Assembly (NCBI RefSeq): GCF_014251635.1
Contig: NZ_CP059194.1
Location: forward strand, 496,001 to 560,000
Length of the DNA: 64,000 bases
From: Blattabacterium cuenoti
Lineage (GTDB): Bacteria > Bacteroidota > Bacteroidia > Flavobacteriales > Blattabacteriaceae
Reading direction: 5' to 3'
The notes under the pieces are model-generated. The model was not told the DNA's origin. It made no database searches and saw nothing but the letters and a program-made list of their open reading frames with translations. Positions 26,733 to 35,440 of this stretch are shown here, one piece after another. Within the stretch, counting starts at the first letter, position 1; each line of letters opens with the position of its first letter. Position numbers and translations under genes: made by a program.

Positions 26733-26889
26733 TTTTTTTTGTAGAAATTTTTTTTGAGTTTATAATATGATTGGGTTCATTCCCGCAAGAAACAAAAACA
26801 ATTTCTATATTGTATTGTTCTGCAGAAATAAATTAAAATTACGTAATAAAATCATTGTAATATTTATATACATATTGTCTTAAAAAAAA
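26733..26889. other. Divergent intergenic region mgtE/leuS, 157 bp
   Basis: Must contain the promoters of both mgtE and leuS. No TAnnTTTG box was found. A patch at 26773-26787 (TTCATTCCCGC and its flanks) is much richer in G+C than the surroundings. On the minus strand one frame is open from about 26832 to about 26710 and reads, in part, EIVFVSCGNEPNHIINS, which may be a remnant of a lost gene or chance. Confidence 0.45.
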
Positions 26890-29661
26890 ATGAAATATAA
26901 TTTTCGTCAAATAGAAAAACGTTGGCAAATATACTGGAAAAAACATAACGTTTTTTATACCAAAGAAAGTAAAAAGAGAAAATACTACATTTTAAATATG
27001 TTTCCTTATCCTTCTGGAACAGGTCTTCATGTAGGACATTGTTTAGGTTACATAGCATCAGATGTTTATGCAAGATATAAACGAGCAGAAGGGTATAATG
27101 TTTTAAATCCAATAGGATTTGATTCTTTTGGACTTCCTGCAGAACAATATGCTATACAAACAGGAAAACATCCTTGTGAAACTATTCTTGAAAATTCACG
27201 TAGATACGAAGAACAAATGAATAAAATAGGGCTTTCTTTTGATTGGAATAGAAAACTATATACCAGCAATCCTAATTATTATCGTTGGACTCAATGGATG
27301 TTTATTCAAATTTTTAATTCTTGGTACGATAAAAACACTGAACAGGCTAAACCTATAGATCTTTTAATTAAAGAATTTAATAAAAACGGAAATAATTTCA
27401 TTAACACAAACACCACATCAAATTACAAATTTGATTCAAAAACGTGGAATAAATTCAATTTACACGAAAAAGAATCTATTCTTTTAGATTATAGATTAGC
27501 TTTTTTATGTAATAATATAGTGAATTGGTGTCCAGATCTAGGAACAGTATTGGCTAATGATGAAATAAAGAATGGAAAAAGTGAAAGAGGTGGATATCCA
27601 GTTTACAAAAAAAAAATGTTACAATGGCATATAAGAATTAGTGCATATGCAGAAAGACTTATAAAAGGTTTAAATTTTATTGATTGTTCTCAATCTTTAA
27701 AAAAGTTACAATATAATTGGATAGGAAAGTCAATAGGAATTTCTATATTTTTAAAAATTGTTTATCCTATTGGTGAAATCAATCAAATTGAATTATTTAC
27801 TTCTCATCCAGAAATGATATTTGGAATGACTTTTATCATACTATCTCCAGACCATCCACTTGCAGATAAAATTTTACACCATAAAAATGGTTTTACATAT
27901 TTTACTCAAGAATTTCCTGCATACAAAAATACAAAAAATATTTATGGTATTTTTACAGGGAATTATGCACTACATCCTTTTATTTCTAATAAAAGGATCC
28001 CCATTTATGTCAGTAATTTTTTTACGATAAATAATAAAACCCAATCTATAATAGGAATACCTGGATATGAAGAAGAAAGTAGAAAATTTGCAAAAAAATT
28101 GGGGATAGAGATCATAAAAATTTTAGATGTTAATGAAAAATGTATGAATTCTAATTTTTTAAATGGATTAAATATTAAAGAAGCAAAAGAAAAAATAATC
28201 AAAATTTTAATAAATAATAAAATAGGAGAAATTAAAATCAGTTATAAGATTCGTGATGCTATTTTTTCCAGACAAAGATATTGGGGAGAACCAATTCCTA
28301 TTTATTTTAAAAATAAAATTCCAAAAGCAATTCCCATTGATAAATTGCCTATAGTCCTTCCTAAAATAGAGAACTTTCATCCTAAAGATGGAAAATCTCC
28401 ATTAGTTAGAGTTCAAAATTGGGCCTGGGATGAAAGAAACATGAAAATTGTCTCTAATATTCTTATTGATCATAAATATGTATTTCCAATGGAAACTAGT
28501 ACAATGCCTAGTTGGGCAGGATCGAGTTGGTATTTTCTTAGATATATGGATGTAGATAATAATCAATTCTTTATTGATAAAAAAAAAGAAAATTATTGGA
28601 AAAATGTCGATTTATATATTGGTGGAGCTGAACATAGTACAGGTCATTTGATTTATGCTAGATTTTGGCATAAATTTTTGTTAGATAGAGGTTGGATAAA
28701 TACTGAGGAACCTTTCAAAAAAATATTGAATCAAGGAATGATTTTGAGTTATTCTGCTATTATACTAAAAGTGATAGGAGAAAATACTTTTATTTCTTAT
28801 GGATTAAAAAATAAAAAACACGCATATTTTTCTTTTCAAGAAATATATGTAGATCTTTCTTTAATAAAAAAAAACAATGAATTAGATATTAATAAGTTTA
28901 AAAAATACAGACCGGAATTTTATTCATCTGTTTTTATTTTGGAAAGAGGATCCTTTTTTTGTAAAAGAAAATTGGAAAAAATGTCAAAATCCAAATATAA
29001 TGTAATAAATCCTGATGATATTTGTGAAAAATATGGATCAGATGTATTTCGTATTTATGAAATGTTTTTAGGTCCTATTAATCAATCTAAACCTTGGGAA
29101 GAAAAAAAAATAAATGGGATAAAAAATTTTATAAATAAATTTTGGAGTTTATTTCATAAAAATAAAATTTTTAAAGTAAGTGAAATGAATCCAACAGTTC
29201 AAGAACTTAAAATTTTACATAGTACTATAAAAAAAATTCAAAATAAAATGCAATCTTTTTCTTGGAATACTTCTATAAGTTTATTAATGATTATGACTAA
29301 TCAATTAACCGTATTAAAATGTAACAAAAGAAAAATATTAGAACCTTTAGTTCAATTAATAGCTCCATTTGCGCCTTATATTTCCGAAGAATTATGGTGT
29401 AAGATGGGGAAAAAAAAATCTATTATATTTTATAATTTTCCAGTTTTTAATCCAAAATATATAGTGGAAAAAAAAATAACATATCCGATTATGTTTAATG
29501 GAAAATTCAAATTTTCAGAAAAATTTAATTATAACACTTCAATAGGAGAAATAAAAAATAAAATATTAAATCATCCTAAAACAAAATTTTTTTTGAAAGA
29601 AAAAACTTTACAAAAGTTAATTTTAATCCCTAAAAAAATAATAAATATTTTGTTTAAATAA
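26890..29661 (+). CDS. leuS: Leucyl-tRNA synthetase with degenerate editing site
   Basis: Class I synthetase charging tRNA-Leu. The catalytic core looks intact: HVGH in PYPSGTGLHVGHCLGY, GFDSFGLPAEQYA, SRQRYWGEPIPI, TMPSWAGSSWYFLRYMD and KMSKS. The CP1 editing domain is present (about residues 235-425), but its hydrolytic site is altered. The Thr-rich motif TTRPDT of E. coli reads TSHPEM (residues 304-309), and the GHDQRD motif reads GYEEES (392-397), so the universally conserved editing Asp (E. coli 345) is Ser397. Charging is expected; removal of mischarged norvaline or isoleucine is probably lost. At 923 residues it is full length. Confidence 0.96.
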   Translation: MKYNFRQIEKRWQIYWKKHNVFYTKESKKRKYYILNMFPYPSGTGLHVGHCLGYIASDVYARYKRAEGYNVLNPIGFDSFGLPAEQYAIQTGKHPCETILENSRRYEEQMNKIGLSFDWNRKLYTSNPNYYRWTQWMFIQIFNSWYDKNTEQAKPIDLLIKEFNKNGNNFINTNTTSNYKFDSKTWNKFNLHEKESILLDYRLAFLCNNIVNWCPDLGTVLANDEIKNGKSERGGYPVYKKKMLQWHIRISAYAERLIKGLNFIDCSQSLKKLQYNWIGKSIGISIFLKIVYPIGEINQIELFTSHPEMIFGMTFIILSPDHPLADKILHHKNGFTYFTQEFPAYKNTKNIYGIFTGNYALHPFISNKRIPIYVSNFFTINNKTQSIIGIPGYEEESRKFAKKLGIEIIKILDVNEKCMNSNFLNGLNIKEAKEKIIKILINNKIGEIKISYKIRDAIFSRQRYWGEPIPIYFKNKIPKAIPIDKLPIVLPKIENFHPKDGKSPLVRVQNWAWDERNMKIVSNILIDHKYVFPMETSTMPSWAGSSWYFLRYMDVDNNQFFIDKKKENYWKNVDLYIGGAEHSTGHLIYARFWHKFLLDRGWINTEEPFKKILNQGMILSYSAIILKVIGENTFISYGLKNKKHAYFSFQEIYVDLSLIKKNNELDINKFKKYRPEFYSSVFILERGSFFCKRKLEKMSKSKYNVINPDDICEKYGSDVFRIYEMFLGPINQSKPWEEKKINGIKNFINKFWSLFHKNKIFKVSEMNPTVQELKILHSTIKKIQNKMQSFSWNTSISLLMIMTNQLTVLKCNKRKILEPLVQLIAPFAPYISEELWCKMGKKKSIIFYNFPVFNPKYIVEKKITYPIMFNGKFKFSEKFNYNTSIGEIKNKILNHPKTKFFLKEKTLQKLILIPKKIINILFK

Positions 29662-29734
29662 ATTTTTTAAAATGACACTTTATATTAAAATACTTAATTC
29701 ATATTGTAATGGATTAAAATTTATACATAAAATG

Positions 29735-29742
29735 TAGATTTG
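29735..29742 (+). promoter_or_regulatory. Possible -7 box upstream of gdhA
   Basis: TAGATTTG matches the Bacteroidota -7 consensus TAnnTTTG, 70 bp before the gdhA start. No TTG or TTTG lies at the expected distance upstream, so the match is weak. Confidence 0.25.
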
Positions 29743-29812
29743 TAGTCAATAATGTAGCATTCATTTTTGTATTTTTTTTTCATTCTATGGAAATGTATAA
29801 AAACTTTTTTTT

Positions 29813-31240
29813 ATGTCAAAAAACCAAAATAAAACTGGTACATATAGTTTTTTTAATTGTATAGAAAAAAATTTCGATAAAGCTGCACAATTTCTTTCTA
29901 TTGAAAAAGGTCTTTTAGAACAAATTAAAGCTTGCAATTCTGTATATCGTATGCATTTTCCTGTGAAAATAGGAAAAGAAATCAAAGTGATTGAAGCATA
30001 TAGAGTTCAACATTCTCATCATAAACTTCCTTGTAAAGGAGGAATTCGATATAGTACTAAAGTGAATCAAGATGAAGTTATGACTTTAGCTGCTTTAATG
30101 ACCTATAAATGTGCCATAGTTGATGTTCCTTTTGGGGGAGCTAAAGGTGGAATTAAGATTGATCCACAAATCATATCACCAGAAAATATAGAAAAGATAA
30201 CACGTCGTTACACCTCTGAATTGATTAAAAAAAATTTTATTGGACCAGGAATAGATGTTCCGGCTCCTGATTATGGAACAGGAGAAAAAGAGATGAGTTG
30301 GATTTTGGATACTTTTTTATCTCTTCGTTCTGGAGACGTAGATGCATTAGCTTGCGTAACAGGAAAACCTGTTTCTCAAGGAGGAGTAAGAGGAAGAAAA
30401 GAGGCAACAGGATTAGGTGTATTTTATGGAATTAGAGAATTGTGTTATACAAAAGAAGACATGTACTCTGTTGGTCTTGATGTAGGATTAGTTGGAAAGA
30501 AAATTATTATACAAGGATTAGGAAATGTTGGTTATCATGCCGCCACTTTTTTTCACGAAGCAGGAGCTGTTATTATTGCTTTAGCAGAAAGGGAAGGCGC
30601 GATTTATAACGAGAAAGGATTAAACGTATCGAAAGTTTTCTTACATTTAAGAAATACTGGGTCTATACTAAATTTTCCAGAAGCAAGAAATATAGAGAAT
30701 ACGGAAAAAGCTTTAGAATTAGAATGTGATATTTTAATTCCAGCAGCATTAGAAAATGTAATCCATAAAAATAATGCAAATCGTATTAAGGCTAAAATTA
30801 TTGGAGAGGCTGCAAATGGACCTACCACCCCTGAAGCTGATGATATACTGGAGAAAAAAGGAATAATTATTGTTCCTGATATTTACTTAAATGCAGGAGG
30901 AGTTACCGTTTCTTATTTCGAATGGCTAAAAAACTTAAGTCATGTACGTTATGGCCGTATGGAAAAGAAATTTAGCGAAAATATGAATGCAGAATTCTTG
31001 CATGTTATAGAAACGGTTTGCAAAAAAAAAATTTCTTCAGAAGAAAAAAAAATTATTTTAAGAGGACCAAGAGAAATAGATCTGGTCCGTAGCGGATTAG
31101 AAGATACAATGATTAATGGATTTCATAAAATCCGTGATTTAAAAAAATCATCAAAAATAAAAAACATGCGTACTGCAGCATTTGTACTCGCAATCAATAA
31201 AATTATTGACTCTTATGAAAAACTAGGAATTTTTCCATAA
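29813..31240 (+). CDS. gdhA: Glutamate dehydrogenase
   Basis: Interconverts 2-oxoglutarate plus ammonia with glutamate. The substrate region shows KGGIRYSTKVNQDEVMTLAALMTYK, the catalytic-Lys segment PFGGAKGGI, GPGIDVPAPDYGTGEKEM, and the Rossmann motif IIQGLGNVGYHAA, followed by PAALENVI and ANGPTTPEAD. At 475 residues it is longer than many 415-430-residue relatives, with an insertion around 185-230. NAD versus NADP preference is not decided here. In cockroach endosymbionts this enzyme is known to assimilate ammonia from urea recycling, so it is central to the symbiosis if the assignment to Blattabacterium is right. Confidence 0.95.
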   Translation: MSKNQNKTGTYSFFNCIEKNFDKAAQFLSIEKGLLEQIKACNSVYRMHFPVKIGKEIKVIEAYRVQHSHHKLPCKGGIRYSTKVNQDEVMTLAALMTYKCAIVDVPFGGAKGGIKIDPQIISPENIEKITRRYTSELIKKNFIGPGIDVPAPDYGTGEKEMSWILDTFLSLRSGDVDALACVTGKPVSQGGVRGRKEATGLGVFYGIRELCYTKEDMYSVGLDVGLVGKKIIIQGLGNVGYHAATFFHEAGAVIIALAEREGAIYNEKGLNVSKVFLHLRNTGSILNFPEARNIENTEKALELECDILIPAALENVIHKNNANRIKAKIIGEAANGPTTPEADDILEKKGIIIVPDIYLNAGGVTVSYFEWLKNLSHVRYGRMEKKFSENMNAEFLHVIETVCKKKISSEEKKIILRGPREIDLVRSGLEDTMINGFHKIRDLKKSSKIKNMRTAAFVLAINKIIDSYEKLGIFP

Positions 31241-31296
31241 TATTCTTACAATATCCTTTATTATGAAAAAAAAGATAAAAATATAATATATTTTTC

Positions 31297-32013
31297 ATGA
31301 AGTACAAAAGATCATTATTGAAATTAAGTGGAGAAGCTCTTATGGGAGATAACGAATTTGGACTTCATTCTACTCGTCTTCAACAATATGCTGAAGAAGT
31401 AAAAGAAGTAGTAGATATGGGAGCTCAAGTAGCTATAGTTATTGGAGGCGGGAATATATTTAGAGGATTTTCTAGAATAAAGGAAAAAACGATAAATCGT
31501 ATAGAGGGAGATTACATGGGAATGTTAGCTACCGTTATTAACGGGATCGCCTTTCAATCATATTTAGAAAATGTAGGAATATGTACTTATATTCAAACAG
31601 CTATTCGAATGGATGAAATAGCAGAACCTTTTGGAAAAGACAGAGCCATACACCATCTTGAAAAAGGAAGGGTGGTAATATTTGTAGCAGGATTAGGAAA
31701 TCCTTATTTTACTACAGATACAGCCGCTGTTTTACGTGCTATCGAAATAAAAGCTGATGTGTTATTAAAAGGGACTAGAGTGGATGGAATTTATACAACA
31801 GATCCAGAAAAGGATAAATATGCTAAAAAATTTAAAAATATATCTTTTGATATGGCATATCAAATGGGAATAAAAGTGATGGATCAAACGGCTTTCATTT
31901 TAGGAAATGAAAATGATTTACCGATTATTATTTTTGATATTAACAGAAAAGGAAATTTTAAAAAAGTAATTTCAGGAGAAGAAATAGGAACTATGGTTTC
32001 TAAAAAAAAATAG
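31297..32013 (+). CDS. pyrH: UMP kinase
   Basis: Phosphorylates UMP to UDP in pyrimidine nucleotide synthesis. LLKLSGEALMG at the N-terminus, VIGGGNIFRG, and the C-terminal nucleotide segment TDTAAVLRAIEIKADVLLKGTRVDG are the family signatures. At 238 residues it is full length. frr follows after 9 bp, the common pyrH-frr arrangement, then asnS and rpoN on the same strand. Confidence 0.96.
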   Translation: MKYKRSLLKLSGEALMGDNEFGLHSTRLQQYAEEVKEVVDMGAQVAIVIGGGNIFRGFSRIKEKTINRIEGDYMGMLATVINGIAFQSYLENVGICTYIQTAIRMDEIAEPFGKDRAIHHLEKGRVVIFVAGLGNPYFTTDTAAVLRAIEIKADVLLKGTRVDGIYTTDPEKDKYAKKFKNISFDMAYQMGIKVMDQTAFILGNENDLPIIIFDINRKGNFKKVISGEEIGTMVSKKK

Positions 32014-32022
32014 AAATTAATT

Positions 32023-32577
32023 ATGGATGAATTAAATAATATTTTCTCCTCTTGTAAAGAAAAAATGGAGGAAATTTTTAAAAAACTAACAAAAGAAATT
32101 CATCGTGTTCGATTAGGAAGTAAATCTGTATCTTCTTTTCTAGGTAAAATAAAAATAAAATGTTATGGAACTTTTTTTTCTCTTACAGAAGTAGCCAATA
32201 TTTCTATTATAGATAATATGAATATTTCTATTCATCCTTGGGATCGTACGATTATTTCAAATATAGAAAAAGCTATTATTAATGCTAATTTAGGTTTTAT
32301 GCCAACTAATAAAGGAGACTCTATTCATATACATTTGCCTATAATTACAGAAGAAAGTAGAAAAAATTTGATAAAAAAAATCAAATCACAAACAGAACAT
32401 GCAAAAATTCTTGTGAGAGAAATTAGGAAAAAAAATAACCAATATATAAGAAAATTAAAAATATCAGAAGACATTTCTAAAACAGGAGAAAATTATATAC
32501 AAAAAATGACCAGCGAATATATACAAAAAATTGAAAATTTCTTTATTCATAAGGAAAAGGAAATATTGAAAATATAG
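32023..32577 (+). CDS. frr: Ribosome recycling factor
   Basis: Works with EF-G to split post-termination ribosomes. The three-helix-bundle pattern is seen, with HRVRLGSKSVSSFLGKIKI, the beta domain containing ISIHPWDRTIISNIEKAI, and a LPIITEESRKNLIKKIK helix start. At 184 residues it is complete. Confidence 0.96.
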   Translation: MDELNNIFSSCKEKMEEIFKKLTKEIHRVRLGSKSVSSFLGKIKIKCYGTFFSLTEVANISIIDNMNISIHPWDRTIISNIEKAIINANLGFMPTNKGDSIHIHLPIITEESRKNLIKKIKSQTEHAKILVREIRKKNNQYIRKLKISEDISKTGENYIQKMTSEYIQKIENFFIHKEKEILKI

Positions 32578-32587
32578 AAAATATAAA

Positions 32588-33994
32588 ATGGTAAGAAAAT
32601 ATTCAGTTAAAGAATTACTAAATAAAGGAAAATTTTTTATAGATAAAAAAGTATTAGTCGAAGGATGGATCCGTTCTTTTCGTCATTCTATTTTCATAAC
32701 TTTGAATGATGGATCTACAATTAGAAATATACAAATTATTTTATCGAATAATAAAAGTATTGTAAAAAAAATAACAATTGGAAGTTCAATTAGAGTTATA
32801 GGAATAGTGAAAAAAAGTATTGGAACAAAACAATATATTGAACTCCAATCTGTGGATATAACTATATATGAATCAGTAGATCCAAAAATTCTTCAAAAAT
32901 CTATTTTGCAACCTAAAAAACATAGTTTTGAAAAACTACGTGAACAAGCTCATTTACGTTTCCGAACAAATATTTTTAGTTGCATTATGAGAATTCGTCA
33001 TCATATAGCTTTTGGTATACATAAATATTTTCATAAACATGGTTTTTTTTATATTCATACTCCAATTATTACCACTTTAAATTGTGAAGGAACCGGAGAA
33101 ATGTTTCATATTACAACTATGGATTTTAAAAAAAATAAAATAATAGATTATGCAAAGGATTTTTTTAAATGTAAAACTTATCTCAGTGTATCCGGGCAAT
33201 TAGAAGCGGAGACTGCTTCTTTAGGATTAGGAAAAGTATATACTTTTGGTCCTGTGTTTCGGGCAGAAAATTCCAATACTTCACGACATTTATCTGAATT
33301 TTGGATGATTGAACCAGAAATTGCTTTTTATCATCTGGAAGAAAATATTAATTTAGCTGAAAATTTTCTCAAGTTTATTATAAAATATATTGTTGATAAT
33401 AGCATGGAAGACTTGATTTTTTTAAATCAATGTTTGGAAAAATGGAACCAAAAGAAAAAAAACTCCCTTTTAGAAAAATTAGAACTTATCTTAAAATATC
33501 CATTCAAGAAAATTAGTTATACAGAAGCTATAAGAATTCTTGATCAAGAAGAAAAGAAAAAAAATATAAGATTTTTACATCCAATTATTTGGGGAATGGA
33601 TTTACAATCGGAGCATGAACAATATTTAGTAGATAAATATTTTAAAATTCCTGTAATTATATTTGATTATCCTTGTAGCATTAAAGCTTTTTATATGCGT
33701 ATGAATCATGATGGAAAAACTGTTAGAGCTATGGATATTTTATTTCCTGAAATAGGAGAAATTGTTGGAGGCTCTCAAAGAGAAGAACGTTATGATATAT
33801 TATTACAACGTATGAAAGATACAAATACTGATAAAAATAAACTTTGGTGGTATTTAGATACACGTCGTTTTGGTTCTGTTCCTCATAGTGGATTTGGCTT
33901 AGGTTTTGATCGTTTAGTTCAATTTATCACAGGAATGAATAATATTCGTGATGTTATCCCATTTCCCAGAGTTCCAAACAATGCAGAATTTTAA
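32588..33994 (+). CDS. asnS: Asparaginyl-tRNA synthetase
   Basis: Class IIb synthetase. The N-terminal OB-fold anticodon domain (VLVEGWIRSFRHS, residues 20-105) precedes the catalytic core: motif 2 in FGPVFRAENSNTSRHLSEFWMIEPE, SVSGQLEAET, and motif 3 GFGLGFDRLVQFITGM near the C-terminus. At 468 residues it is normal. Its presence suggests direct charging of tRNA-Asn rather than transamidation. Confidence 0.97.
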   Translation: MVRKYSVKELLNKGKFFIDKKVLVEGWIRSFRHSIFITLNDGSTIRNIQIILSNNKSIVKKITIGSSIRVIGIVKKSIGTKQYIELQSVDITIYESVDPKILQKSILQPKKHSFEKLREQAHLRFRTNIFSCIMRIRHHIAFGIHKYFHKHGFFYIHTPIITTLNCEGTGEMFHITTMDFKKNKIIDYAKDFFKCKTYLSVSGQLEAETASLGLGKVYTFGPVFRAENSNTSRHLSEFWMIEPEIAFYHLEENINLAENFLKFIIKYIVDNSMEDLIFLNQCLEKWNQKKKNSLLEKLELILKYPFKKISYTEAIRILDQEEKKKNIRFLHPIIWGMDLQSEHEQYLVDKYFKIPVIIFDYPCSIKAFYMRMNHDGKTVRAMDILFPEIGEIVGGSQREERYDILLQRMKDTNTDKNKLWWYLDTRRFGSVPHSGFGLGFDRLVQFITGMNNIRDVIPFPRVPNNAEF

Positions 33995-33997
33995 AAC

Positions 33998-35440
33998 ATG
34001 TTAAAACAACAGTTATTGCAAAAAGGACAACATAAGCTTTCTCCACAACAAATCAAATTAATGAAATTAGTTCAATTGTCCACTTTAGATTTTGAACAAA
34101 GAGTTCAAAAAGAATTGGAAGAAAATCCAGCTTTAGAGGAAGAAAATTGTTCGGACTTAGAAGAATCTTCAGAAGAAAATGAGATGGATCTTATAGAGGA
34201 TCAAAATCAATCTTCAGATCTATCTGATATAGATGAATATTTAAGTGATGACGAAATTGAAGATTTCCAAATCAATAACCAAAATTATAGCATAAAAAAA
34301 CATATTCCCATTATTTCTGGAATTTCTTTTCAAGAATATCTAAAAAATCAATTGCATACATTTCGTTTAAATGAAAAAGATTTATTAATTGCTGATTTTA
34401 TATTAGGAAATATAGACAATGATGGTTATATTAAAAGAAAAATTACATCTATATCCGATGATATTTTTTTAATACTTGGAATATCTGTCTCTACAGAAAA
34501 AATAGAGAAATTACTTGTAAATTATATACAGAAATTAGATCCTATAGGGTTAGGATCCAGGAATTTACAAGAATGTTTGCTGATTCAATTAGAGAAAAAA
34601 AAAATCAATCAAGAAATTTTTTTATCAAAAAAAATAATACGAGATCATTTTGAATCTTTTGTAAAAAAACATTACAAAAAATTGCAAAAAAAATTGGGAA
34701 TAACAAAAAAAGATTTACGAAAAGTTATTGATCAAATAAGAAAATTAAATCCTAAACCAGGAAGGTTTTATTCTGATAACACTAAAAATTTGGATCATAT
34801 AATTCCGGATTTTAATATTTATATTTCAGATGAAAAATTAGAACTTTCTTTAAATCAAAGAAATGTTCCAGAATTAAAAGTATCATCTTTATATTTAAAT
34901 ATGTTAAAATCCTATAAATCAGATAAAAATATAAAAAAAAATGAAGGAACCATTGTATTTTTAAAACAAAAAATAGATTCAGCAAAATGGTTTGTAGACG
35001 CAATCAAACAACGTCAAAATACATTAATGTTAACAATGAACGCTATTATGGATTATCAAAAAGAATATTTTTTAACGGGAGATCCACTAAAAATAAAACC
35101 TATGATTTTAAAAAATATTTCCCAAAAAATTGGAGTAGGTATTTCTACTGTTTCACGTGTCGCTAATAGTAAATATGTTAACACCCCGTATGGTACTTTT
35201 TTAATAAAAAGTTTTTTTTCTGAAAAGATGATAAACCAAAAAGGAAAAGAAATTTCCTCTATTGAAATAAAAAAACTTTTAGGAGAATCAATATCTAAAG
35301 AAAATAAAAAAAAACCTTTCACTGATGAAAAATTATCCAAAATACTTCAAAAAAAAGGCTATTTAGTTGCTAGAAGAACTATCGCGAAATATAGAGATCA
35401 AATGCATATTCCTGTTGCAAGAATGCGAAAGAATTTATAA
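33998..35440 (+). CDS. rpoN: RNA polymerase sigma-54 factor
   Basis: Alternative sigma factor needing an enhancer-binding ATPase. Region I is Gln/Leu-rich (KLSPQQIKLMKLVQLSTLDFEQ) and followed by the acidic linker of region II (about residues 45-85). The core-binding domain is near 100-290. The C-terminal DNA-binding part ends with an intact RpoN box, ARRTIAKYRDQ, from about residue 458. At 480 residues nothing is missing. It starts 3 bp after asnS and its end overlaps the convergent aldehyde dehydrogenase by 6 bp. No enhancer-binding protein is encoded in the window. Confidence 0.96.
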   Translation: MLKQQLLQKGQHKLSPQQIKLMKLVQLSTLDFEQRVQKELEENPALEEENCSDLEESSEENEMDLIEDQNQSSDLSDIDEYLSDDEIEDFQINNQNYSIKKHIPIISGISFQEYLKNQLHTFRLNEKDLLIADFILGNIDNDGYIKRKITSISDDIFLILGISVSTEKIEKLLVNYIQKLDPIGLGSRNLQECLLIQLEKKKINQEIFLSKKIIRDHFESFVKKHYKKLQKKLGITKKDLRKVIDQIRKLNPKPGRFYSDNTKNLDHIIPDFNIYISDEKLELSLNQRNVPELKVSSLYLNMLKSYKSDKNIKKNEGTIVFLKQKIDSAKWFVDAIKQRQNTLMLTMNAIMDYQKEYFLTGDPLKIKPMILKNISQKIGVGISTVSRVANSKYVNTPYGTFLIKSFFSEKMINQKGKEISSIEIKKLLGESISKENKKKPFTDEKLSKILQKKGYLVARRTIAKYRDQMHIPVARMRKNL

